NCBI GenBank assembly: GCA_036897095.1
Contig: JAYMSP010000942.1
Location: 1-38,649 of the forward strand
Reading direction: 5' to 3'
Length of the DNA stretch: 38,649 nucleotides
Origin: Plantago elongata
Taxonomy: Eukaryota; Streptophyta; Magnoliopsida; Lamiales; Plantaginaceae
The position numbers were made by a program, and so were the translations under genes. Below, piece after piece: positions 9,931 to 20,231 of the stretch (its first letter is position 1; each line of letters starts with the position of its first letter). The notes beneath the pieces are model-generated. The model was given only the letters and a program-made list of their open reading frames with translations. It was not told the origin of the DNA and did no database searches.

Positions 9931-11985
9931 ATGGTGCCACACAAGCTTGGTCGAAGAGGTCTACTCAAGCTTCTCGAATCCGAGAAAAACCTCCAATCCG
10001 CCTTAAACCTCTTCCACTCCTCCACCCAACAACACCACTCACCTCACGTCTTCCGCTACATTCTCGGCCGCATCTCCGCCGCCAATTCGCCCAATCTAAT
10101 CAATCATATCCCCCGCATAATCGATTACATCCGAATCCACAAAGTCCAATGTTCCGAAGGCATCCCACTCACTGTCCTCAAAATCTACTCACAAAACTCC
10201 ATGCCTCAAACTGCCATGGAAGTTTTCCAGAGCATGAAGGATACATTCGGCTGCAAGCCTGGGGTGAGGTCTTACAATTGTCTGATGAATGCTTTTGTAG
10301 TTGCTGGTCAGATTAGTAAAGCTGAGTTTTTTTTCAAGTATTTTGGTACTATGGGTGTTAAGCCGAATGTGGAGACTTTTAACACTTTGATTAAGATTGC
10401 GTGTAAAAAGAGGGATTTTGGGAGTGGAAGGAGGATTGTGGGGGATATGTGGGCGAGTGGGTTTGTTCCGAATTTGTTTAGTTATGGCGCTTTGATTAAC
10501 GGGTTGGCGAAAAGCGGGGATGTGGAGGGTGCGGTTGAGGTGTTTGATGAAATGCTTGAGAGGGGGGTGAAGGCGGATGTGATGTGTTATAACATTTTGA
10601 TTGATGGGTTTCTTAGGAAAGGGGATTTTCATAAGGCGAGTGGTGTTTGGGAGAGGTTGGTGCAGGATGAGGGGGTGTGTCCGAGTGTGGCTACGCATAA
10701 TGTTATGATTAGTGGGTTGTGTAAGTGTGGGAGGGTTAAGGAAGGGATGGAGATGTTTGAGATGATGAGAGGGAATGAGGGGGGATTGGATTTGTATACG
10801 TATAGTGTGTTGATTCATGGGCTGTCTGAGTCGGGGGATATTGATGGGGCGGAGAGGATTTATAAAGAGATGGCTCAGAGTGCAGTGCCTCCTGATGCTG
10901 TTGTGTATAATTCATTGTTGACTGGGTACTTTAGGTGTAAGAGAATTGAGAAATGTTATGAGTTGTGGGAGTTGATGGGACGAGAGAGTAAGCGGAATGT
11001 TGTTAGCTTTAATATAATGATGAGAGGGTTGTTCGAGAATGGCAAGGTGGATGAAGCTACATCTATCTGGGAGATTTTTAAGGAGAGTGGTCTTGTTGCA
11101 GATTCCGAGATGTCTGCTATTTTAGTACATGGATTTAATAGAAATGGATACTATGACAAGGCTTTACATGTTCTGGAGACGGCAAAAGTGGTAGCGAATA
11201 ATGTAAATGTTTATGCTTATTCAGCGGAGATTAGTGGGTTATGTAAACAAGGGAAATTGGAGGAAGCGGTTTCCTTACTGAACTGCATGACCAAGATTGG
11301 CTGCAAACCGAATGTTCATATATACAATGTGTTGATCAGTGGTTTTATCAATGCTTCTAAATTCGAGGATGCAATGAGAGTTTTTGGTGAAATGGGAAGT
11401 GAGAAGTGTTCTCCTACAGTAGTTACATATAATACCCTTATTCATGGATTATGCAAGGCAAAAAGGTTTGACGAAGCATATGACCTTTTAGGGGAAATGA
11501 TAGAAAAGGGGTGGAAACCTGATATGATCTCCTATAGCATGTTATTAAAAGGACTATGTGCAGACTGGAAAGTACATACTGCTTTTAGTTTATGGAACAG
11601 AGTAATTATGGAAGGTGGTAAGCCTGATGTACAGATGCATAATATTATGATTCATGGCCTTTGTGCTATTGGTAAAACTCATGATGCTTTATCAGTTTAT
11701 ATAAATATGAAGGATTTTAATTGTGCTCCAAATCTTGTTACCCAGAATTCCCTTATGGAAGGATTTTATAAAGTATACGACTTAAGAAATGCATTGGGAA
11801 TATGGGCTCGCATCTTAAGGAGCGAACAGCAGCCGGATATTATCTCCTACAATATTGCCCTTAAAGGTTTATGTTCTTGCAATAGGTTGTCGGTTGCTAT
11901 GCTGTTCTTACGTGATGCTTTGGCCAATGACATTGTACCAACTATAGTTACATGGAGCATACTTGTTCGGTCAGTTATTCTGTAA
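9931..11985 (+). CDS. P-class pentatricopeptide repeat protein (At3g09060-like)
   Basis: A 684-residue intronless PPR protein. I count sixteen consecutive ~35-residue repeats from about residue 110 to the end, for example VMCYNILIDGFLRKGDFHKA and VVTYNTLIHGLCKAKRFDEA, plus a partial last repeat. There is no E, DYW or SMR domain, so it is P-class. Such proteins bind organelle RNA and affect its stability, splicing or translation (family knowledge); the RNA target cannot be read here. I chose ATG 9931 because MVPHKLGRRGLLKLLESEKN aligns with the N-terminus I recall for At3g09060. The frame is open for nine more codons upstream but has no earlier ATG. The C-terminus (TWSILVRSVIL) also matches in position, so the gene looks complete. 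The first ~270 bases are C-rich and the rest G/T-rich. Confidence 0.93.
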   Translation: MVPHKLGRRGLLKLLESEKNLQSALNLFHSSTQQHHSPHVFRYILGRISAANSPNLINHIPRIIDYIRIHKVQCSEGIPLTVLKIYSQNSMPQTAMEVFQSMKDTFGCKPGVRSYNCLMNAFVVAGQISKAEFFFKYFGTMGVKPNVETFNTLIKIACKKRDFGSGRRIVGDMWASGFVPNLFSYGALINGLAKSGDVEGAVEVFDEMLERGVKADVMCYNILIDGFLRKGDFHKASGVWERLVQDEGVCPSVATHNVMISGLCKCGRVKEGMEMFEMMRGNEGGLDLYTYSVLIHGLSESGDIDGAERIYKEMAQSAVPPDAVVYNSLLTGYFRCKRIEKCYELWELMGRESKRNVVSFNIMMRGLFENGKVDEATSIWEIFKESGLVADSEMSAILVHGFNRNGYYDKALHVLETAKVVANNVNVYAYSAEISGLCKQGKLEEAVSLLNCMTKIGCKPNVHIYNVLISGFINASKFEDAMRVFGEMGSEKCSPTVVTYNTLIHGLCKAKRFDEAYDLLGEMIEKGWKPDMISYSMLLKGLCADWKVHTAFSLWNRVIMEGGKPDVQMHNIMIHGLCAIGKTHDALSVYINMKDFNCAPNLVTQNSLMEGFYKVYDLRNALGIWARILRSEQQPDIISYNIALKGLCSCNRLSVAMLFLRDALANDIVPTIVTWSILVRSVIL

Positions 11986-14080
11986 GGGGTATAATCCTTT
12001 TATCAAATAAGTTGCCTATCTCAATTTTCAATTTATTTTCTCTAGAATTTTTCCACTGACTATTTTTTCATGTATCAACTATATACTGTTACCCCTGGGA
12101 TTCCAACTGAACTGATCCTTTCCAAAGATGTTAATGTTAACTTTACATTTATAATCGTTACCAGCATATTTATTACTCAGGATGTTCTGTTGGGTAGGTA
12201 ATTTTGGCTCCTTTACAAAGTATTATTAACTTTCTTTTTTTGTGCACTTTGGTCCCAGTTATGGATGCTTATTGTCTATATGTTCACCTATGTTTCCTTT
12301 TGTGTTTTCAGGTGAGATGATATTTCACTGCTTGTCATGCAAACTACAGAGAATTACCTCTATCTGGGTCGGGCTTGCATTATATGAACTTTTCCAGCTG
12401 GAAACCTGCTGCTTGATGCTTTAAGAGAAAACCTGAAGTTTCTGCCAGAAATACTTCTATTGCAGTATTGACTATTGAGTAGCAGGATTGGAATGTGCTA
12501 TAGCAGATCATAGCTGCTCTCTGCCCCTATGGAGCTAAGCCATGCTAGCATGTTCTTCTCACGTTTTTGGGTAAGTTCTTCCTGCACATTATATTTGCTG
12601 TCTTCCCTCATTCCTTTTCTGGCAGACATCCTTATTCCTACATATCACCAATGACTCGTTGTAACTACTAATAGTATCTTGAAATTTTTAGTGCTCAGAC
12701 TGTGATAATTGATATTTGGATTTACAAATGATTACATTTGTAAAACTAATTTCAGTTTAAACGTCCCGTTCTGCTGTAGCTTGTTGACATGTGGATGTGA
12801 TGCTGTCCGGGATCCACTTCAACTCCACGGTTTGTTTAGCTTTATCTTTGCTGAACCCCCAGATGATAAGTATTGTAGTCAATCTATCTTGGTCTGTGGC
12901 TTATGGAATTGTTTGATCAAAGACTGGACCTTCTGTTCAGGTGGTATCCTGAATTCAGTAACAGAAATCAAAGTCAAACATGCAATAAGTTTGAAGTCTG
13001 AAGCCAGTGTTGTGGTTTTAACTGCCTACTATACTTGACTCATTTAAGCACTAAGCCATGATCCTTGTTGATATTTATTGTACTCAAGGCGGAACTTCAT
13101 TATTACTACTGATTGTTAAAGGCCTTGTTCAGTCAATTATATTCTGTCTGGATGAATCCTTCATGCAAAGCATCTGAACTTACATAAAAGGTTTGGTGGT
13201 GTTAGTTTTACACCGAACACTACAATACGATGCAAGAGAAAATTTAGCATGATATATCAGCCCCAGATAGTAGTGTTTTATCTGGAGTTATAACTCATGC
13301 GACATCCAGTGAGAAAGTTCTCTTTCATGTTTTGTTGTTTTTTTATTGAATTTTGTCAACCCTTCGTCCTGCCAGAGACAAGATAAACTTTTCTTTGGTT
13401 CCTCCAGGCTGCTATATATTCGATGGTAAGGGAGTTCAAAATACCCTGACATGAAGCTATACACAGTCTCTCAAAGAACATTCTCTGGTCTTCCCCTTCA
13501 AGGAAGTTTGCCGTCAAGCCTCTTGGTTCTGATGATCTGAGTCTGAACTATTGAACTTACGGGATGGAGAGGATAAGTTTCAACCGAAATATTTGTTGTA
13601 ATAATAGTCCTACTTGCTGTAAAATATAAGCAGAACGCTTCTGCAAACTCACAGAATATTGGATTATCCTTCTGGTGGCTCTGATTTGCCTTCAATTTCT
13701 CAAATCTAATGTAACAAACATCAAGAGGTTGACATCACATAACCTGCTCACTGTTCCAATGTAATTTCTGAAATGGAATGGTGATACAGATCTTTCACCA
13801 AGTTAGTGGCAAAAAGGATGATCCCAGAGGTTTTTTTTTTCAACTGGTATTCGGCTATTTGCTATATGCTACTAACCTGATCAAGCATAAATTTTGAACT
13901 CAGTTGTGTTCAAGTTAACTCAAATCCTTCGGAGTGGTCATATAGTCAGCCATAGCCGACGGCAGGAGCCCCTATGACCGGCCATTGCAACAGCAAGAAG
14001 TTTCTTGCTGTTGCTTTGTTTTTGTGGGCTAGCCTTGTGGCTCACACTCATTTTTTTAAAAAAGTTTTTAATTATAATTA
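11986..14080. other. 3' region of the PPR gene, no further gene recognised
   Basis: This stretch is less AT-rich than typical intergenic DNA here and contains several GT/AG splice-like sites (for example gttttcag before 12312 and a gtaag near 12570). That would fit a long or spliced 3' untranslated region. Frames at 12709-13038 and antisense 13498-13695 show no recognisable domain. A 28-base perfect palindrome lies at 13987-14014. Confidence 0.4.
13987..14014. repeat. 28-base near-perfect palindrome (13-bp stem, 2-base loop)
   Basis: GCAACAGCAAGAA at 13987-13999 is followed by a two-base spacer and its exact reverse complement at 14002-14014. It lies about 75 bases before the MITE. It could form a hairpin in RNA, but it is too short and tight-looped to look like a microRNA precursor. 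Confidence 0.8.
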
Positions 14081-14088
14081 ATATAATA

Positions 14089-14339
14089 TTTCCTTCGTTC
14101 CACTAAAAGTGATAAAATTTTCCGTTTTGAAAGTACACTGAAGTGAAATAAATTTTCATTTATAAAAATAACTTCATAATACATTTCATTTTCAACCACA
14201 CATTAAAATCATTTTCAATCACGCGTTATTAGGCCTGTATGTATTTTATTATCTCAAACTCATTTTTAACCACATACTATATATTTTCTTAAAAATCGTG
14301 CATTTGGGATATGTTTCATTTCAAATGGGACGGAGGGAG
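14089..14339. mobile_element. Stowaway-like MITE (Tc1/mariner type)
   Basis: A 251-bp AT-rich element. The right end GGGACGGAGGGAG is the reverse complement of the Stowaway terminus CTCCCTCCGTCCC. The left end TTTCCTTCGTTCCA is a mutated copy of the same terminus. TA dinucleotides flank both ends (14087-14088 and 14340-14341), as expected for the target-site duplication. It encodes no protein and lies about 1.1 kb upstream of the laccase TATA box. Confidence 0.85.
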
Positions 14340-14341
14340 TA

Positions 14342-15440
14342 TATAGTATAAAAATATAAAAATTATACCGATTTTCATGATTTTTCGTCCTTTACAAATA
14401 GAGACCCCTCTCGACTATATTTTGTTTATTTAAAAGTTTATAACTTCTAAACTCATATTCGAATCTGAATCAAATAATTTTAAAATGAATTTTAAAGATG
14501 CGATTTTATTAATTTCAACTTCTAAACACTCTTAGAACATGTTAAACATGTTAGAAAAATAAATATTATTCATAATCATATATATAATTCATCAAACATA
14601 ATTTTTCATTATAGTGTTATCAGGATGATAATAACTTATAACCACAACTATTCACGATCATTTCAATAATCAATTGAAAATGGTCTTACCGTCCGACCAT
14701 CAACAGTGGTTACTCATGGTGGTTATGATATTATAATGGATTGTAGTGTTGTCAACCATAGTTTGGCTAGATAGTGATGCTTAGCTATCAAATTCTGTTA
14801 ATACCAAATCAACATTTGTAATGTTTGATGTGAATTATGAAAGCCCTCCCTCAACCAAGATTATTTTATTTCAAATTTATTTCTCTTTGCTCCTGTTTAT
14901 GTTTGCTTATAAAGGAATAATTTAATGATTAATATACACTATACTATGTAATCCACTAATTTATAAATTCAATTTATGTGAACGCATAATTACAATATTA
15001 ACTTAAACACCTAACTTAACTACTATTTGATCGTTTAGCCGATAAAATTTCATATCTGGCTTCAATGAATGATGTAACTGACTTTTTATGTAATCAACTA
15101 CTTCTATTTTAGTTTTTTTGGGATCCAAATGAAAATTTGCCATATCATCGAGTAAAAGAAACAAACCGTTCAAGATACCTATCTCACAATACGACGGGTT
15201 ACTTGGCTAATCAATTACCTATTCATAATTTATCTTTTTCATACATATTGTAACTTAATCACATTACAACTGACTTGCAGAAGACAGGCTGGTTAAGCTA
15301 ACAGACATGTACATGTCTAATTCAGAAGTCCAGTCCAGTTTGGTCTTGGAAATCATCCTACTAATTTGCAACAGAAGCAAACTAGCTAAGCTAATCTAGC
15401 TACTTGATGAATGAGACTGAAAACCTGATATTATCCTAGC
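14342..15440. other. Laccase upstream region
   Basis: An AT-rich region between the MITE and the laccase promoter without open frames of note. It contains a MYB-binding AC-type heptamer ACCTAAC at 15009-15015 and an ACCAAAT (SMRE-type) at 14803-14809. These could contribute to secondary-wall expression, which is inference. Confidence 0.4.
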
Positions 15441-15472
15441 AAGGCTGCTTATATTTGAAGGATTATTGTTCC

Positions 15473-15479
15473 ACCTAAC
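15473..15479 (+). promoter_or_regulatory. AC element (ACCTAAC) in the laccase promoter
   Basis: ACCTAAC matches the AC-III element and the secondary-wall MYB consensus ACC(A/T)A(A/C)(T/C). It lies about 35 bases upstream of the TATA box. MYB46/58/63-type regulators bind such sites in lignin genes including LAC4 (established knowledge). A second copy is at 15009-15015. Confidence 0.6.
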
Positions 15480-15512
15480 CATCATATAGTGACTGAAAAC
15501 TTAACCATCATC

Positions 15513-15521
15513 TATATATAT
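15513..15521 (+). promoter_or_regulatory. TATA box of the laccase gene
   Basis: TATATATAT lies about 120 bases upstream of the laccase ATG, and the leader that follows (CTCAATCACTACAAG) looks like a typical plant transcript start. Transcription would start at about 15545-15555. Confidence 0.6.
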
Positions 15522-15637
15522 GACCAGCCATTTAGCTTATTCCTCAATCACTACAAGAAGCAGCAAGAAATACAGATAAGCAAGAACAAAAAGAGTGATT
15601 GATCAGCTCACTTTCTTGCTCAAAAGAAGAAAAAACA

Positions 15638-17836
15638 ATGATTTCTTTGGTTAGATCATTAGTGCTCTTAGCATTCTTGTTTCCAGTATTTGTCGAATGC
15701 AGTCTTCGACGTTATACTTTCAATGTGAGTTGATATCCTCGTTATCTTGCATTTGTATTGATTCTATCATGTCAGGTTTGTTTTAAACGTTTAGGTTTTC
15801 GGTTATTAAGATTATGAGTTTCTTTATGCTATATATGTAGGTTATGACTAAGAGTACCACTCGTCTATGCTCGACCAAATCAATAGTCACAGTGAACGGG
15901 AAATTCCCTGGCCCCACTCTCTATGCAAGGGAAGACGACACAGTCCTCGTCAGGGTTATTAATCGTGTCCAGTACAATGTCTCCATTCACTGGTAATAAT
16001 CTTAGCATGGAAAACTTAACTGACAATGAGCCTAATGTTTGATGTTGGCATCTTACAATGGACTTTTGGTGATAATTATAGGCATGGAGTCAGACAGCTT
16101 CGAACAGGCTGGTCAGATGGACCTGCATACATCACACAGTGTCCGATTAGGCCAGGTCATAGCTATGTGTACAACTTCACATTGACAGGCCAAAGAGGTA
16201 CACTTTTTTGGCATGCACATATTCTGTGGCTAAGAGCTACTCTTCATGGAGCTATTGTCATCCTGCCTAAGCTCGGCGTCCCTTATCCTTTTCCCAAGCC
16301 CGATCATGAAAAGGTGGTCGTCTTAGGTGAGCTAATCAATGTCGAAAATGATCAGCTCATAAAGAGCATTGTGTCATCTCTTCAACTGTTGAGTTCTTGA
16401 AGTTCTTGTTAACTTCACGCTTTTTTATTCATATAGGTGAATGGTGGAAATCTGATACTGAAGCTGTCATCAACCAGGCTCTAAAATCCGGATTAGCACC
16501 AAACGTATCCGATGCTCATACGATCAACGGGCAGCCAGGACCGCTATCAACTTGCCCTTCCACGAGTAAAACCTCAACTCAACTCATTGAACTTAACCTT
16601 AAGTGCCTTACAGCACCGAAAGAGATGCTCCCTAAGAGACAAAAAATAAAATTGATCATATATTACCATTTGCAGGTGGCTTCACATTGAATTTCTCACC
16701 TGGAGAAACCTACTTGCTACGCCTAATCAATGCTGCACTCAACGAAGAACTCTTCTTTAAGATCGCAGGACACAAAATGACAGTGGTTGAAGTAGACGCC
16801 TCATACGTAAAGCCCTTCAAGACAGATGTTGTTCTAATAACACCCGGACAGACCACAAACGTGCTTGTCTCAGCTGACAAGGGGAAAGGTAAATTCTTGA
16901 TGGCAGCAGGCCCCTTTCTAGACACCCCAAATGTGGCAGTTGACAACTTAACTGCAACAGCCACCGTACATTACTCGGGGACACTCACAAACACTCTGAC
17001 AACGTTAACACGACCTCCTGCCGTAAATGCTACATCTGTTGCAAACAATTTCATCAACTCTCTCAAGAGTTTGAATTCCCAAAACTTCCCTGCCAAAGTC
17101 CCACAAAAACTTGATCACTCTCTTTTCTTCACTGTTGGACTAGGGATCAATCCTTGTCCATCATGCAAGGCCGGAAATGGTAGCCGAGTAGTGGCTTCTA
17201 TAAACAATGTGACGTTCATCATGCCTACTACCGCTATTCTGCAAGCACATTACTTCAATACAAAAGAAGTTTTCACTACAGATTTTCCAGGGCAGCCGAA
17301 GATTGCATTTAACTATACAGGCACCCCACCGGCTAATCTAGCGACTACGACAGGCACAAAAGTTTACAGGGTGTCTTACAACGACACAGTTCAGGTGGTC
17401 TTGCAGGATACTGGACTTATAGCTCCTGAAAACCATCCAATTCATCTGCATGGATTCAACTTCTTTGCAGTTGGCAGGGGATTAGGTAACTTCAACGCGA
17501 AAACGGATCCTAACAACTTCAATCTTGTGGATCCTGTTGAGAGGAACACAATTGGAGTACCATCTGGTGGATGGGTTGCCATCAGGTTCAGAGCAGATAA
17601 TCCAGGTAATGTCGATTTTCCTTAAGCTTTGCATTGTTCCAGTTATCAGTTCAACATGTTAAAAGTTCGAACTTTTAAATGAGATGGAATTTGTTGAACT
17701 TGCAGGAGTTTGGTTTATGCATTGTCATCTGGAAGTGCATACATCATGGGGGCTAAAAATGGCTTTCTTGGTGGATAATGGGAAGGGTCCTAATCAGTCC
17801 ATTTTGCCACCTCCAAAAGATCTACCAAAATGCTAG
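15638..17836 (+). CDS. LAC4: Laccase, LAC4/IRX12-like (6 exons)
   Basis: Exons: 15638-15724, 15841-15992, 16082-16326, 16437-16565, 16676-17605 and 17706-17836. All introns are GT-AG and the joined frame gives 557 residues, close to the family size. It encodes a secreted multicopper oxidase that oxidises monolignols for lignin polymerisation in secondary walls (family knowledge). A hydrophobic signal peptide covers residues 1-21. Copper motifs are HWHG (79-82), WHAH (123-126), HPIHLHG (458-464) and HCHLEVH (520-526). The residue ten after the type-1 Cys is Leu531, as in many plant laccases. The C-terminus [14 protein letters not shown] and the [10 protein letters not shown] block point to the LAC4 clade; LAC10 or LAC16-type paralogues are the main alternative. 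Expression is probably controlled by AC elements and by miR397. No disabling change is visible. Confidence 0.93.
16725..16745 (+). promoter_or_regulatory. miR397 target site in laccase exon 5
   Basis: The 21 bases AATCAATGCTGCACTCAACGA pair with miR397 (reverse complement CATCAACGCTGCACTCAATGA) with two mismatches and one G:U. The ten bases around the expected cleavage point are fully paired. The site encodes the conserved LINAALNE stretch. miR397 cleaves laccase mRNAs and tunes lignin content in several plants (established knowledge). Confidence 0.85.
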
Positions 17837-17917
17837 ATTTCTGGAGAAAACGAAGCAGAGGAAGTTGATACTAGAAAGCTAGAACATAGTGTTTTTTTGT
17901 TATTCATCTCTCGAGTA

Positions 17918-17923
17918 AATAAA
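17918..17923 (+). terminator. Polyadenylation signal of the laccase gene
   Basis: A canonical AATAAA lies 82 bases after the laccase stop codon. It is followed by T-rich sequence, a typical plant 3' end. Confidence 0.55.
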
Positions 17924-18900
17924 GTTTTACTCGAGTTCATTGTCTGTGGTTTTACTTTTTACTTTTACTTATAACTTGTATGTGTTGGTCTTTTCATGCA
18001 ATTATATAAAAGATCGAGGGCTTGTTTGGCATACCGCTCGATCAACTCTTCACTCAAATTAAATTTTTTGTATAAAATATTCAATTTCAATTGATACAAT
18101 AACATTCAATTTCTATCCAATCCGTCCCTGAAATTTTGTTGCCATCAAACTTTTATTTTGCTAGTGACTAGGAGTGATAACAATAAACATGAGTTAATAT
18201 TTTTTAGCTTACTGGAGAAAAAAAAATTCTTCGTAAGTTTCTATTTCATTTTTAAAATATTAAGAGAATTCTTTTTACCAAATCATATCTGAAAATTCCA
18301 AAACATTTTTCTTTCTTAAAATCCGAAACATGTCTCTGAACAAAGATTTTTAATTTTTAATCCACAAGATGAGCATGTTGTAAGCTGCGGCTTGTTGACA
18401 TACAATGCTCATTGGAAGGAGTGGAATTGACATATTCTGTTGGGCTCTCATTGTTCAATTAGTCCAATTAGACTTTGTTCTCAGCCCAAATATGGTGTGG
18501 CTTGTGCCTTTTCGTTTCAGTTCCGTTTGATTTGCCTAAAGCCGGCTTTAAAGACATTTAAAGCCTAAAGTATCCGATTTATTATACATTTTACAGCGGA
18601 ATTTGGAGGGGATAGCTACCCGGGATTTAGAGACGAGCAACAATGTGATTGCGAAAATGTCTACGTGGCGATGAAAACCGAATTTAACAAAACTCACAAT
18701 TCTGCTGAGCTTAGGAACCCTCATAACTTCAATTGCGTTCTTCTCCCAACTCCTTGTGTGAGAGAGAAGGGTAAAAGGATGATCTGCTATAATCGGAATA
18801 ACTTTAGACAAGTCAATGAGTATATACTTGTTATACGAACTATCCACACATGCTTTGGGTGTTGAGCATATATGCCCTGTTCTATATAGAATAATCAGAA
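17924..18900. other. Intergenic DNA downstream of laccase
   Basis: No gene is recognised. A stretch at 18020-18060 begins GGGCTTGTTTGGC, similar to the ends of some plant DNA transposons, but no partner end was found. Frames at 18548-18928 (antisense) and 18665-18865 lack known domains. Confidence 0.4.
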
Positions 18901-19054
18901 TGTTGGCCAAAAAAACTATTTTCTCCAACTCTTTTCATTCATCAATTTATATATACATATAAACATGTATAGCTAGATGTAATAAGGAATTCTAATTCAA
19001 TAATACTTCTAAGTACTAATATTAAAGAGTCTTAATCTAATTATACTTCTAACA
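18901..19054 (-). repeat. 3' LTR of the short LTR element
   Basis: 154 bases with TG...CA ends, adjacent to the polypurine tract at 19055-19065. It pairs with 20078-20231. Confidence 0.65.
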
Positions 19055-19930
19055 CTCCCCCTCAGTCGAAACGGGATTTTAATGAACGTTGAGAATGTCC
19101 TGAAAAGCGTCGAACAATACTTGTGGAAGTCTTTTGGTGAAAAATCGACTCATAGGTAAGAATCAACAGATTTCTTCCATGACGTTCTACGTTGATGTTG
19201 TACGAGAGCAGGCGAGGCAAAATGTATGACCGAACGATGGACGATACCATGGACAATTAGTTATGGGCAGCGAGGACCCAAATATTGTACCCTACTCCAG
19301 TGAGGTGTTCGAGTCTGCAAGAGTTGGGTGGAAGAAGTTCACCCAGAGCAGACATAGAGAGGCATCCAAAATAGGAGAGGATCTAAGACCACACATATGT
19401 GGAAAAAGAAGGATCAATAAGTGATCATATAGAGATAGTCCTGAGTAGACAGAGAAGGGTCAACATGTGACCACAATAGTCCAAGATACAACGGAGCAAG
19501 AGCTTCAGACAGCTAGATCGAACGACTTGAGATGGAACAAAAAACTCGCGAACTCTAACCACAAAAGGAGTTTCGGACTAGGGACTGCGTCTGATGGTCT
19601 GGTGGCGCGTCAGGTTGACCTGAGTGATGAAGAGAATCATTTTGATCAGGACGTGCAACATCGGGAGCTTAATCTGATCTCGGAACGGAGCGGATACAGT
19701 TGCTCGAGGAAGTCGATGACGTGTGGAGAAAACACACCAATAGACTGCAGGAGAAGAAAACAGCTCAACTGCATAAGAAGAAGAGAAATTCACTGTGTAA
19801 TCAAAAGAAGAAGACCTGGCCAGAGGATTGCCCGTCGCAAGCAATTGCAGAGGTGGTCGATGAAGATCGAACAGGCTGGGGCGATTGTTGGACATGAGAA
19901 TGACGATTGCGGACAATTACAGGAGGAAAG

Positions 19931-20077
19931 TTCGACAGATTTAAGAAAACTGTTCGAATACGGAAGGGGATCGACAATGTGGGTTGTTCGATCAAAAGAG
20001 AAATTCGACAGATTGAAGAAAATTGTTCAAACATGGAAGGGGATCGACAACAATGGGTTGTTTGATCAGAGGAGAAA
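19931..20077. repeat. Two-copy ~73-bp tandem duplication abutting the LTR
   Basis: Unit one (19931-20003) and unit two (20004-20077) both start TTCGACAGATT and contain GGAAGGGGATCGACAA followed by GGGTTGTT. The second unit ends exactly where the right LTR begins. Confidence 0.75.
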
Positions 20078-20231
20078 TGGGAGGGAAAGAATTATTTTCC
20101 CTATCTCATCTCATTCATCAATCTCATATATATATACAAGTATGTATAGCTAGATATTATAAGGAATTCTAATTCAATAATACTTCTAAGTAGTAATATT
20201 AAGGAGTCATAATCTAATTATATTTATAACA
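20078..20231 (-). repeat. 5' LTR of the short LTR element
   Basis: 154 bases aligning along the whole of 18901-19054. Its outer end (ATAACA) retains the LTR CA terminus; its inner end has mutated from TGTTGG to TGGGAG. Confidence 0.6.

Larger units (their letters stand above)
18901..20231 (-). mobile_element. Short non-autonomous LTR element, about 1.33 kb
   Basis: Two similar 154-base direct repeats at 18901-19054 and 20078-20231 (about four in five bases identical by eye) share a long core around AAGGAATTCTAATTCAATAA. The left LTR has TGTTGG...CTAACA ends. Directly inside it lies CTCCCCCTCAG, whose reverse complement CTGAGGGGGAG is a classic polypurine tract, so the element runs on the minus strand. 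The ~1.02-kb interior has frames up to 228 codons but no recognisable gag, protease, integrase or reverse transcriptase. It is either TRIM-like or an internally deleted copia element. No primer-binding site or matching target-site duplication was found. Confidence 0.65.

Noticed and set aside
10189..10818. Open antisense frame of 209 codons over the PPR gene
   Set aside because: Same cause; it mirrors the repeat periodicity of the PPR and has no domain of its own.
12709..13038. 109-codon frame downstream of the PPR gene
   Set aside because: No in-frame ATG near its start, no domain, and it lies in a probable 3' transcribed region.
13987..14014. The palindrome as a microRNA precursor
   Set aside because: The stem is only 13 bp with a two-base loop, far short of a plant microRNA hairpin.
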